Shown here: piece by piece, positions 31,610 to 40,750 of the stretch | Position numbering within the stretch: the first letter of the stretch is position 1 | How the letters are laid out: each line of letters begins with the position of its first letter | Source of the DNA: Aradus depressus | Taxonomy: Eukaryota; Arthropoda; Insecta; Hemiptera; Aradidae | Direction of reading: 5' to 3' | Length of the DNA stretch: 64,000 bases | NCBI GenBank assembly: GCA_963662175.1 | Contig: OY759223.1 | Span: 5,303,549-5,367,548, forward strand | Translations under genes and position numbers: made by a program | Notes under the pieces: model-generated | What the model was told of the DNA's origin: nothing | What the model saw: the letters and a program-made list of their open reading frames with translations, nothing else | Database searches by the model: none

Positions 31610-31785
31610 GTTTTGATGACAAGGCTTTAGACTTGGTATATACCCAGACACAACGTAAACAGTTAACTGTTTACCCCAAAATAAACAACCTTTTGGAATG
31701 TAAACGTAGAAATAATATTTCAACTAACGATTCTAATGATTGTGTTGTCAATAAGAATGGTGTTTTAAAGTGGGCAGGCACTTAT
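31610..31785 (+). other. Exon-like open frame, right half
   Basis: Continues the 17905-18040 frame after the BEL target duplication, with CFDDKALDLVYTQTQRKQ, LTVYPKINNLLECKRRNN and a Ser/Asn/Asp-rich end. It stays open into the SINE at ~31790. No splice donor is convincing. Function unknown. Confidence 0.45.
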
Positions 31786-31789
31786 CCCC

Positions 31790-31995
31790 CTTGGGACGTT
31801 AAGCGATGGTCCCGAACTTGTACGATGTCAGGTACTCATTAAAGACCCCTACCCTAGGTGAATAAAAATGTAGGGTAGGCAAAATTTAGGACTCCCACAG
31901 TAGACATGCTCATGTCCACCAGAGTGACGAAAGAGCAATCTGGTAGTAGGCAATAAGACCTTGTAGTTGAAGCCCGGGCATGAGTCATAATAATT
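31790..31995 (+). mobile_element. SINE copy, head missing
   Basis: 'gacgttaagcgatggtcccg', 'tgtacgatgtcaggtactca', 'ctaccctaggtgaataaaaa', 'gtagtaggcaataagacc' and 'gggcatgagtcataataat'. The tRNA-like head is lost, so it is 5'-truncated. Confidence 0.9.
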
Positions 31996-32054
31996 TACTA
32001 ACTCTTACGCAGGTCTTTTACAAACTTACTAATCATAGTAAATTGACACAGACA

Positions 32055-32345
32055 GGATTTTTGAGTTTACTCTCATGATCCCCCACTTCCCATTGGCGCA
32101 TTTGGCTGAACATTGATATGTCTTGTCCTTATCGGGTTCTGAATACGCATATAAAATTTCTTGTCGACATATTCATTCTATTGGGAGTTATCGTGTTCAT
32201 AAACACACAGACAGACAGACTGATTTTTTTTTTAATTTTTGGAATTAGGGGGTGGAAAAAAATTGAAATTCCGTTGAAAACAGGGTATAATTTCTGACCG
32301 AATACATAACTTCCCCTATACATCGTGGAGCTGGGGAAGTAAAAT
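32055..32345 (+). repeat. CAGAC-repeat family copy (well preserved 3' part)
   Basis: 'catttggctgaacattgata', 'ttgtcgacatattcattcta', 'ttgggagttatcgtgttcat', 'acacacagacagacagac' (about 32202-32219), 'gaaattccgttgaaaac', 'catacataacttcccctat'-type end (32303-32321) and the terminus 'ctggggaagtaaaat' (32329-32343). Confidence 0.8.
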
Positions 32346-32489
32346 ACATTCTGAATTTCAAGCGGCTACGGTCTTTTTTTTAGTGGGCGAGAGAGCCTGC
32401 TCACAGACAGACACACGACAGGAACCATAAAGTTTTTTGTATTTTTTTGGCTTTGACCTTTTAAAGTCTAAAAAAAAATGGTCGGTAAC

Positions 32490-32930
32490 TCACCAGTAAT
32501 GTAATTTCCCAGCGCCAATGAATCATTGATTTGATAGAAAATCGATAGATGCCTTATGGCATGGACTTCTAAATTCTCATACTAAATTTGTGGTGGATAC
32601 ATTTATTACATTGACTGTTATTAGGGATTTTAACCTCTCTCCACATCCTTCCTCCTCTTCTTCTGGATCGATTTGGCTGAAAAGCAGTAGTTGTTCTTCT
32701 TTTATAGGGGGGAGATAGTGAAACACCGGATTTCCGGTACATTGGTACCTCCCCACAAAGAGTTTTTGCTTTCCATCCAGAACGATTCAACCGTTTGGGA
32801 TAAAAAATCGATATTTGTGTCACATAGAGACTTCCGAATCCTCGTGCTTAATATTGCATCGATGGATTCATTACAACAGCAGTTATTAACATTTTTCAGT
32901 TGACCCCACCTTTCTGAACACCCACTTCGG
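32490..32930 (+). repeat. CAGAC-repeat family copy
   Basis: 'taatgtaatttcccagcgcc', 'aaatcgatagatgccttatg', 'gatcgatttggctgaaaagc' and a second monomer ending 'cattacaacagcagttatta'. Truncated before the CAGAC block. Confidence 0.7.
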
Positions 32931-32972
32931 CCGGTCGTTATGCGATTTTGAATTTAATCATATGTCCATGTA

Positions 32973-33297
32973 CAGGTTAGGATAGGTTTTATGACTCATG
33001 CCTGGGCTTTAACTACGAGGTCATATCGCCTACTACCAAAGCACTCTTTCGTCACTCTGGTGGACAGGAGCCCGACTCTGCTGTGGGAGTCCTAAATTTT
33101 ACCTACCCTAAATTTTTATTCACCTAGGGTAGGGGTCTTTAACGAGTACCTGACATCGTACAGACTCGGGACCATCGCTTAACGTCCCATCTGACTTAAG
33201 TTTATTTTACCTCCCAGATAAAATAAACTAAGGGCCTCAGTCGGGTTACGAACCCACATTCTTGAGCTCAGAAGTCAAGCACGCATCGGCGCCCTCT
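32973..33297 (-). mobile_element. Near-complete SINE with AACCT tail
   Basis: Minus strand: head 'gagggcgccgatgcg' (A-box segment deleted), B-box-like 'tgggttcgtaacccga' (about 33242-33257), full body, 'aggcatgagtcataaaacct' and a tail 'atcctaacct'. The plus-strand start reads 'aggttaggataggttt' (32973-32988). Confidence 0.9.
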
Positions 33298-33299
33298 TT

Positions 33300-33450
33300 G
33301 TGTCAATGTACATTTGAGTTGAGCAGAAGAGAGGGCTCAGATCAAAAACCCTAATGACTGTCGATTTAATAACTGTATCGACGCAAAATTTATTATGAGA
33401 ATTTTTAGCCGAAACGCTCGATTTTTCGATGGAGAGTGAACATTGAATTG
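33300..33450 (-). repeat. CAGAC-repeat family fragment
   Basis: 'aaccctaatgactgtcgatt', 'taactgtatcgacgcaaaat' and 'ttagccgaaacgctcgattt' in the same order as 12440-12800. Confidence 0.65.
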
Positions 33451-34859
33451 ATTTAAAAAAATTAAGAAAAAACGTGTTTTTTAACAAATATTGTCTATTT
33501 CACAAAATATATATAATATGGGAGTACTTTCGTATTCAGCCACGACTTAACAAATACTGAATGGAAGTTCAACAAGTTTACAATCCAAACGATATCCTTC
33601 TTCAGCCCCTATGGGGTTTTTTCCCCTGTCCCTCCTGTACAGTTAAGTTTTAAAATACAGAAAATACTAAAAATACAATGTCGTCTCAAATTGAAATCTT
33701 AATAATAAAAGACAATTCTTGAAAAAGTATGCGCTGATTAAAATACAAATATATATGCATATATGAAATAAATCAAAGATGACAATAATAAATAATGAAT
33801 AAACAAAAAAAAAAAAATAAATACATAAAAAAAGATTATATGCAGAGACTTGAAGATTATATCTTTGGTCACAGGGAACAAATTGGTAAGTCTAAATTCG
33901 TAACTTTTCAGGGCAGCACTTTTTTAATTTTGCATTAATCGTGTAAATCCAATTTTTGGAATAAATATATTATGTTTGCATCATTATTAATCATATACCT
34001 TCTAAATCTATAGGAGTGAATGAAAATGAATATTGTTAATCCTTTCTTGGATTTTCCTTTAGTTACCTAATCATTCCTCATCACTTACCTAATTATTGAC
34101 TTTTTGAAATACTCGTGAATGATGCTTCTCTAAAGTTGAGCAAGTTGATTTAACCGAAAACACCCTCTTTACTTGGAATAGTCTGCCGTAGTGAATAAAT
34201 GGTTAAATGCAGTTATCTCGTGAATAATTCCTCTAAGAAGTAGGTTAAGTTGATTTAACCGAGGTATCAAAAAACCCAGATCTTTATAATTCCGAAAGTA
34301 TTAGAGTTCTGAACTCCCAACTTCTTCACAGTACGCAGATGGCTTGGAAGATGATCACAGTACACTTAACTCATTTTGGCCATTTTTAAGTGTGAATTGA
34401 TTAATTCATGCTGAGGTTCGGTAAACTTTCAATTCCTTTGTAAACTCAACTTCGAATTTCTCACCGATTATGTATATATCTTTCCCTACAGCTAGTAGAG
34501 TAAGAAAAAAAAATTAATAAGATACTGCTTGGTCTTTTGTATCACTGATTTTTTTATGAAACCACTTATGGGCTGAAAGGGTCCCCTATCAGAGACTTTT
34601 AATATTTAATTCCCGAAGAAGCCATCCTCACTACACAATACATTATATTAAAGATGTTGCAAAGAAATAAAGTTAGTGAAATAGTGAACTGATTTGAGAG
34701 GAAATGTGTGTTGTTAGGGTTGTTCTGGTGTCTATATGCCTTCTGTAACAGGGGCGAGACATGACCTGGAAGTAAAGACAATCTGGCCCCTCTCCACATT
34801 TTATCTAAGGTCAACATTTCATATATGCGTATCCGGTTAAACGAGATATTTAAATTTCA
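33451..34859. other. Non-coding stretch with one hammerhead-like relic
   Basis: At 33590-33612 the minus strand 'ctgaagaaggatatcgtttg' keeps CTGAAGA, but the GAAAC box is altered. Upstream it shares 'attgtctatttcacaaaata' with other such loci. The remainder (33620-34860) shows A/T-rich unique sequence and no gene. A 72-codon frame at 34599-34817 (-) has no family resemblance. Confidence 0.4.
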
Positions 34860-35050
34860 ACATAATCAGTTAAGTTCTTATTCTCCCTCCAAACTCAAAT
34901 GACCATTTGGGCTAAAACTCAGTATTTGACATATATAGTGGCTTCTGAATCCTCATACTAAATTTGGAGTCGATACATTCGTTGCATCGGCAGTTATTAG
35001 AGTTTTTGTTCCTTCTTCCCTTCTGCCGATTTGGCTGACAATCAGTAGGC
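34860..35050 (+). repeat. CAGAC-repeat copy, left of solo-LTR insertion
   Basis: 'taagttcttattctccctcc', 'gagtcgatacattcgttgca', 'cggcagttattagagttttt' and 'cgatttggctgacaatcagt'. It resumes at 35908 with 'aggtgtcgtccttagagggt', so the LTR interrupts one monomer. Confidence 0.75.
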
Positions 35051-35907
35051 TGTGGTAATGTTGATTATGTAAAATTAAAATAAATCAAAAAATATAAGTA
35101 AAATTAATAATAATTGAAATAATAATAATATAAATAATAAATTACCACATTTTCTGTAGAAATTTTATAACTGGCCTTCTATTTAATTTTTATTTCTACA
35201 GTAATTTCCGAAAATGGCCTTAAAAAAATATCAAAAGTTCAAGACGTGCAATTTTTTAGAAAGATTTCAATTAACAAACTTTTCATTTAGATTCCTAAAG
35301 AGATGCCATTTTGTTTTCTAAATTTTGTAAAAATATTAAATCTAATCCAAAGGTTTTCAAATTATCTTACTGAGCTAACAGGGAAAATGAATAGCATAGA
35401 ATTTACAAGAACAAATAATTGGGTTTATTTTCTTACATCTACATTATAAAAATAAAAAATAAACAATGATACAAAAATCAAAAGAAAAATCGTAAAACTA
35501 AATTCTTAAAACTAATTCAATATTTTTGTTTTATATTTTGGCCATTCTTCCAATTTAAGTTATATATTTTTTTGGGTATATATATTTTGTTCATATAAAT
35601 AAATAACAGTACCTTCTTTGCGGATCAATTTTATCGTCAATTCACACCTACTTAGTTCATCACATCTTAAGCCTAAACACAGCTCTCCATCTTCACTCAG
35701 ACCGTCTCAACTCCACCCAGACCTCGACTCGTTTCTACACACACTAAAAACAGCTGATGGTCGTGTTTTGTTTTTTTACTCATTTGTTTTAAAAGAAAAT
35801 GCATTCATATTATTTATTTACTAATTCAGTTTCTTTTTATAGACAAATAAATATAATTAATTTTTTAAATATTAATAATTTAAATGTATTTATTTTTATA
35901 CATCACA
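35051..35907 (+). repeat. Solo-LTR-like repeat, 857 bp, copy 2
   Basis: Homologous end to end with 2955-3857. TGTGGT...ATCACA ends, 'catataaataaataacagta' promoter-like segment (about 35596-35615). Flanks are AGGC/AGGT. The pre-insertion sequence 'cagtagg/tgtcgtcc' is a normal CAGAC-repeat monomer. The two copies differ by many substitutions and indels, so they are old independent insertions. Confidence 0.65.
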
Positions 35908-35955
35908 AGGTGTCGTCCTTAGAGGGTTCTGGACACACATATAAACTTTAGCTTA
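35908..35955 (+). repeat. CAGAC-repeat copy, right of solo LTR
   Basis: 'tgtcgtccttagagggttct' and 'ggacacacatataaactt' continue the monomer broken at 35050. Confidence 0.75.
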
Positions 35956-35957
35956 GA

Positions 35958-36297
35958 GTTAGTTATTATGACTCATGCCCGGGCTTCAACTAAGAGGTCA
36001 TGTTGCCTACTACCAGAGCACTCTTTCGTCACTCTGGTGGACATGAGCCCGACTCTACTATTGAAGTCTTAAATTTTGTCTACCCTAATTTTTATTCACC
36101 TAGGTGAATATAACTCTATCTTCAACAAATACCAAACATCGTACATGCTATGGACCATCGCTTTACGTCCCGAAGGACGGGGTACTTAAGTTATTTTTTA
36201 TCTCACAGATAAAATAAACTAAGGGCCTCAACTTGGTTGCGAACCCACGATCTTGAGCTCAGTAAGCAAGCACGCATACCACTGAGCTACCGGCGGT
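35958..36297 (-). mobile_element. Full-length SINE
   Basis: Minus strand: head 'cggtagctcagtggtatgcg' (36273-36292), B-box-like 'gggttcgcaacc' (about 36237-36248), body, tail 'gggcatgagtcataataact'. No telomere-like tail. Confidence 0.9.
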
Positions 36298-36589
36298 TCA
36301 GCAGTTACCTTGAAATCACTATAACATTGACTATGAAATTAGGCAGCTGAGACCCTGAGGCGCTGTTGCCATCTATGTATAAGGCAAGGGACGTCCCCTT
36401 GATGTTGCCCATTGATGTGTATTTTTCCCTTCAGTGAGTTTGGCAGAGTGGATATGGCAAGAGGAACTCAGTATTTAGGGTCTCATCTTACTAATTTTGC
36501 GACGAAGTAAAGGGTAGAGAGCTTCTTGCATTCTTTATGAGATTTTCATTTGCTGTCCATATCCTTCTAAGTGAATTATCGACAATGTA
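36298..36589. other. Non-coding stretch
   Basis: Nothing recognised. Confidence 0.35.
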
Positions 36590-36935
36590 CTTCCCCACAA
36601 CGAATTAATCAATTAAATTTTCGCTCATCCTCCAAAGTCCGTTTGGTCTAAAAAGATGACACATTTGATTTTCAGCCAAATTGACCAAAGATAAGGTGGG
36701 ATTAGGGGGGAAGGAAACACAAAAACTGCAATAACTGCCGTTGTAATGAAGGTTTAATGTGAGGATTGAGGAGCCACTGTATAAGTCAAATATTGAGTTT
36801 TAGTCAAAACGGTCGATTTGCTCCTCAGGGAGAGCAAAGATTCACCGAAAACATGAAATTCCTGTGTAAATTTTACATCGAATTTCTGACGGATTACGTA
36901 ACTTCCCCTATATTTCTTTTAGCTGTGAAAGTAAA
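36590..36935 (+). repeat. CAGAC-repeat family copy (rearranged)
   Basis: Starts with the family end 'tgtacttccccacaacg' and 'aattaatcaattaaattttc', contains 'ttttcagccaaattgaccaa' in the opposite sense, and finishes 'cgtaacttcccctatatttc' (36897-36916). Mixed orientation suggests two copies joined. Confidence 0.65.
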
Positions 36936-37244
36936 AAAAACGTGCAAGTGTCTAGTGAGAGTCGCGTGACTCGGGCTGTTCGTGGTGGGACGGCATCCAT
37001 CTAGAGAGACCCTCCGTCAGAGTTCCGGGGGCCAGCCACCTTGCCCAGTCTTATTAGGAATTCACACCTTTTCAGTTCATCCCATTCTTGTCTATAGCTC
37101 GGCAACTTGGATAAGGTGCCACTGCGCAACTCTCCTCGCGCATCTTACATCGCCACCACGTGCACCTACCGGCTAGAAATGGTAACTGTCAGTGAGTTCC
37201 TAAATCCTAGGATTCCTAAAAGTTGAATATTTACCAGCCCTAAA

Positions 37245-37283
<39 letters not shown>
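36936..37283. other. GC-richer patch and poly(A)
   Basis: 36965-37180 is distinctly GC-rich compared with surroundings but has no credible protein. 37250-37283 is an A run. A fossil transposon is possible; no ends seen. Confidence 0.35.
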
Positions 37284-37287
<4 letters not shown>

Positions 37288-37745
37288 CTAACATGGGCAA
37301 GAGAACAGCAAAAATGGAGTCGAGCTGACTGGGAAAAAGTCTTATGGACTGACGAGTCCAAATTTTAGATTTTTGGTTCTCAAAGCGAGCATTTGTTCGT
37401 AGAACATCAGGTTAGCGACACAAAAATTATTGTATCGTGCTTACAATTAAGTTTGGTGGTGGCTCTGTAATGGTTTGGGGGTGTTTTGGTGGGGTCAGAG
37501 TTGGCGACTTAGTGAAAATTGAAGGAATTATGGAAAAAAAAAACAATATAAAAAAATCCTGGAGGAGAATGCAATTCCTTCTGGTGAAAGAATAATTGGA
37601 GAAATATTAGTGTTCATGCAGGACAATAATCCAAAACATTCTTTTAAGCTACGCAAGAGCTTTCTTGAGCCGGATGCTCAAGACTGAATTGAACCGGATG
37701 TCTAACAGGAAAAAATAAACATAATGGTTTGGCCACCAATGATTA
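37284..37745 (+). pseudogene. Tc1-family transposase pseudogene
   Basis: Plus-strand frames give WSRADWEKVLWTDESKF, IFGSQSEHLFV, then IKFGGGSVMVWGCFGG, VGDLVKIEGIM, and QDNNPKHSFKLRKSFLE. WTDES (first catalytic Asp), VWGCF and QDNNPKH (second Asp) are signatures of the Tc1/mariner DD34E transposase. There are in-frame stops (for example after DESKF) and several frameshifts. N-terminal DNA-binding domain and both TIRs are missing. A SINE follows at 37756. Confidence 0.88.
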
Positions 37746-37755
37746 GAATATGTAG

Positions 37756-37922
37756 AGGTTAGGTTAGGTTTTATGACTCATATCCGGGCTTTAACTACGA
37801 GGTCATATCGCCTACTACCAGAGTGCTCTTTCGTCACTCTGGTGGACATGAGCCCGACTCTACTGTGGGAGTCCTAAATTTTGCCTACCCTAAATTTTTA
37901 TTCATCTAGGGTAGGGGTCTCA
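37756..37922 (-). mobile_element. SINE 3' half with AACCT tail
   Basis: The plus strand begins 'ggttaggttaggttttatga'. Minus-strand 3' body is intact to 'gacccctaccctagatgaat', where it is truncated. Confidence 0.9.
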
Positions 37923-37934
37923 CCAAAAATCCAC

Positions 37935-38190
37935 TTCCCCTGCTTACATTATTTATAGTAAATTATTGATTTGTTGCTTAACTAAACTTCCTTATCTCGA
38001 ATGATCTTGTATCTGTTTCCTCAACGCCTTGTCGATGTCGAAGACTCTCGATTGGAAAGATTAACGTCCTTTCAGCATTATAATTACCTAAGTTTCCACT
38101 CTTTCTCTAAACCCTTTTCCTCTTCTGTCAATTTGAGTGATAATCGATACGCGTCCTATTCAGGGACTTTCCATTTTGCAAAGTGACTTT
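37935..38190 (+). repeat. CAGAC-repeat family fragment
   Basis: 'gtcgatgtcgaagactctcg', 'taagtttccactctttctct' and 'agtgataatcgatacgcgtc' (opening 'ttgagtgataatcgat') are weak but ordered matches to family monomers. Confidence 0.4.
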
Positions 38191-38732
38191 TGGGCTCCAT
38201 GACCCGAAAGGTCCATGTACAATGGTTGCGGGTTGGTTGTGTTTTGAACTAGCGTGTAGTCGGTGACTCGTAGGCCGGTCTATGCCAGGATGCCCATTGT
38301 ACATGGCCAAACCAAAACCACGGTCACACCGCAAACCCCCCCCCCCCCCCCCTCCCCTCCGCTGCTTCCATGTCACTCCCCCCCCCCCCCCTTCCCCTCC
38401 CCACTCTTCGAATGCAATTAATTACTCAAATCTCGGAGGTTTGCTTTAGACCAAACCACATTCACTCTCGTAACGTATCTCTATTGTTTAGAACATGCTC
38501 ATTTTTAGCCCACCTTTCGACAGAAAGTCCTCAGTGAACGTACTTTAGTATGCTTATTACGTGTAAAGTGAATTCCTCAGAATCCTTTCAAAAATGCAAT
38601 ACTATCATCATAAAATATATTGATAAATTATTGTGGTCTAAAGTACCTTGTTGCCTTTTTATTGGCTATAGCGATTTCTGCTGCTCTTCGGATTTTTTTT
38701 ACTGTTCAATCTCTGCTGTCTGTCGTAGCTCT
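38191..38732. other. Non-coding, inverted repeat and C tracts
   Basis: 'tccatgtacaatgg' (38211-38224) and 'cccattgtacatgg' (38289-38302) form a stem with a ~65-base loop. Two poly(C) tracts lie at 38336-38354 and 38378-38391. No gene. Confidence 0.4.
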
Positions 38733-38935
38733 GGGACATGAGCCCGACTCTACTGTGGGAATCCTAAATTTTGCCTACCCTAAATTTTTTATTCACCTAG
38801 GGTAGGGGTCTTTAACGAGTACCTGACATCGTACAGGCTCGGGACCATCGCTTAACGTCCCATCCGAAGGACGGCGTGCTTAAGTTTATTTTACCTCCCA
38901 GATAAAATAAACTAAGGGCCTCGGTCGGGCTTGAT
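38733..38935 (-). mobile_element. SINE, middle part
   Basis: Very well preserved minus-strand body, from 'gcccgaccgaggcccttagt' to 'gtcgggctcatgtc'. Head and tail are missing. The solo LTR at 38946 follows closely. Confidence 0.9.
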
Positions 38936-38945
38936 ATATATATAT

Positions 38946-39832
38946 TGTGATATATTGCATATCACAGACCGATTGATAATTATAGTTATGAGAGCGACCA
39001 CGAGAAGCGCACTAGTGAAAGATACATAAAGTGGAGGGGATGGAAATTCAAGAGAGGGATTCCTCGCTGAAGTGCGGTATGAGGTAGACAGTCCACGTTC
39101 AGCTATGAGAAGAGACAGTCTTCAGTCAGCTATCAGAGGAGGTAGTCAGTCGTCATTCAGCCACTAAAGGTGGACAGTCTTCATTCAGCTACTAGAGGAG
39201 GTAGACGGTCCTCATTCAGCTACCAGAGGAGACAGTCACTCCTGTTTGAGTGGCCGGAGGAGGTAGTCATCAGAGTTGAGCTGTTGAAGGAGAAGACATT
39301 CCTGGCTGAGCTGTAGGAGGAAGGAGACTCCTGTTTGAGCTGACGTAGGAGACCGAAGACTCTCATTTTTGCTGCTGGAGGGAGATCATCCCTGCTGCCT
39401 ACTTCGAAGGGACTGGAAGTTCCTCAATCATCGTGAATCCTGGAGGAGAAACCACAGGCTTGAGTGGGGTTAAGAAAAAGAAGACTTTCAAGGTAACGGA
39501 ATCATTTATTTTATATTTTTCTCCGACATCGAGACGAATGGCTGGCTGATCATCAATAGACACCTTCATATTGCGGGAGTTACAAGAACATTTAAGTCTA
39601 TATAAATTATTTAATGTTTTATAGATATTTTATTCCAGATGTGCGATTATGGAGGGACGCCTCACTAATATATGGTCAATAATTGTGTTAATAAATGTAT
39701 GTTGTCTTATAAATTGTTCTCTAAATTCTCTATAGCCTAGTTCACCTTCTGAGTACGCATGTTAACCCCAAAAGTAATATCATTTTCATAGTAATTAATA
39801 AAAGTTTAAAGACCCCAAGCAAAATCATCACA
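38946..39832 (+). repeat. Solo LTR, 887 bp
   Basis: TGTGATAT...CATCACA with 6-bp terminal inverted repeats (TGTGAT/ATCACA), flanked by ATAT (38942-38945, 39833-39836) in a TA-rich target. It carries AATAAA (about 39796) near the 3' end. Region 39075-39380 has imperfect 30-40-base repeats with 'agctactagaggaggta' and 'cagtc(t/c)tcattcagc'. No internal genes, so a product of LTR-LTR recombination is likely. Family unknown; the ends differ from the BEL, errantivirus and CsRn1-type LTRs here. Confidence 0.7.
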
Positions 39833-39889
39833 ATATATATAATATATATTATATTATAATAAAAAAAATTACCTCTATATTCATTAAAA

Positions 39890-40021
39890 AGAATGTTCTG
39901 TAGTTTTTACATCACAATACATGTTCTTCAATATACAAATGAATGATGAGTAATGCAACAATTAATGTTACAAGTTACAAATATAGTATGCTTATTATAT
40001 TACAATACATGTTCTTTAATA
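39890..40021. repeat. ~90-bp tandem repeat, left part
   Basis: 'acatgttcttcaatatacaa' and 'gatgagtaatgcaacaatta' are repeated after ~90 bases; the second unit is broken at 'ctttaata' by the Gypsy element and resumes at 44473. Confidence 0.85.
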
Positions 40022-40208
40022 TTTAGTAATTGTTAATTTACTAAATATTAATGCTCGTTAAGACTTATTTTATTAACACAATTAAGATAGTATATTTTTA
40101 ATAGACAAAAGAAATATTAACATCAATAACCTATCTACAAGCTGGTCTATTATATATAACTCAACTATCGATAACTTTTTTATAATAGTTCCGCACTCGA
40201 CCACCACA
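40022..40208 (-). repeat. CsRn1-type 3' LTR
   Basis: Minus strand TGTGGTGG...AATTACTAAA, 187 bp. Confidence 0.93.
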
Positions 40209-40247
40209 TCACCCCCCCCCCCCCCCCCCCCCCCCCAGTGTCAACGA

Positions 40248-40750
40248 TTACCAAAAACGGCTGGGAAGTCGAACAGGTCGGCCGGACGACGTCTTTGTAA
40301 CGAGGGGGTTCGCAAAATGTACCGTTTTGCGGTATTTTGGGCTGTCAGGCGGTTGATGTGGCTGTTGCTGCAGCTGCTGAGACTGTTGTAGCAGTTGTTG
40401 GTTTCGTTGTGGGGGAATGAGTTGCTCATGCTTTTGAAGACCTGGCGTGCCTGTATCTGAGGTATACGCAGGCTTAAGTCTGTCCCGGGGAACCACCACA
40501 GTCCTGCCGTTGACGTTGACGGTAAATGTCTTGGCTGAGCGGTTAATAACCTTATGTGGTCCGGTATAGGCTGGTGTCAAAGGAGGTCGACAAGAGTCAT
40601 CACGGAGAAAAACGTAGGAGCAGGTTCGGAGGTCTGGATGGTTGAAGACCTTCTGTCCGCAGTGCCAGACGGGTGACGAAGGCTTGTTCTGTCTCATCAC
40701 GTTCGCCAAATGAGTTGCAAAAGTCGACTGTGGGACTTCAGCGCCGGAGG
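40248..40750 (-). CDS. Gypsy pol C-terminus in shifted frame
   Basis: The integrase C-terminal part with [18 protein letters not shown] and [12 protein letters not shown] (GPY/F-like module), then a Gln-rich stretch and '[16 protein letters not shown]' stop. It lies in the -1 frame relative to the main pol frame, which breaks near the A/G-rich run at 40751-40760. Either a one-base indel in this copy, an assembly error in the homopolymer, or (less likely) a late frameshift. Confidence 0.8.

Noticed and set aside
36982..37176. Possible host exon in the GC-rich patch
   Set aside because: No splice sites in frame, low-information Pro/Ser/His sequence and no recognisable domain.
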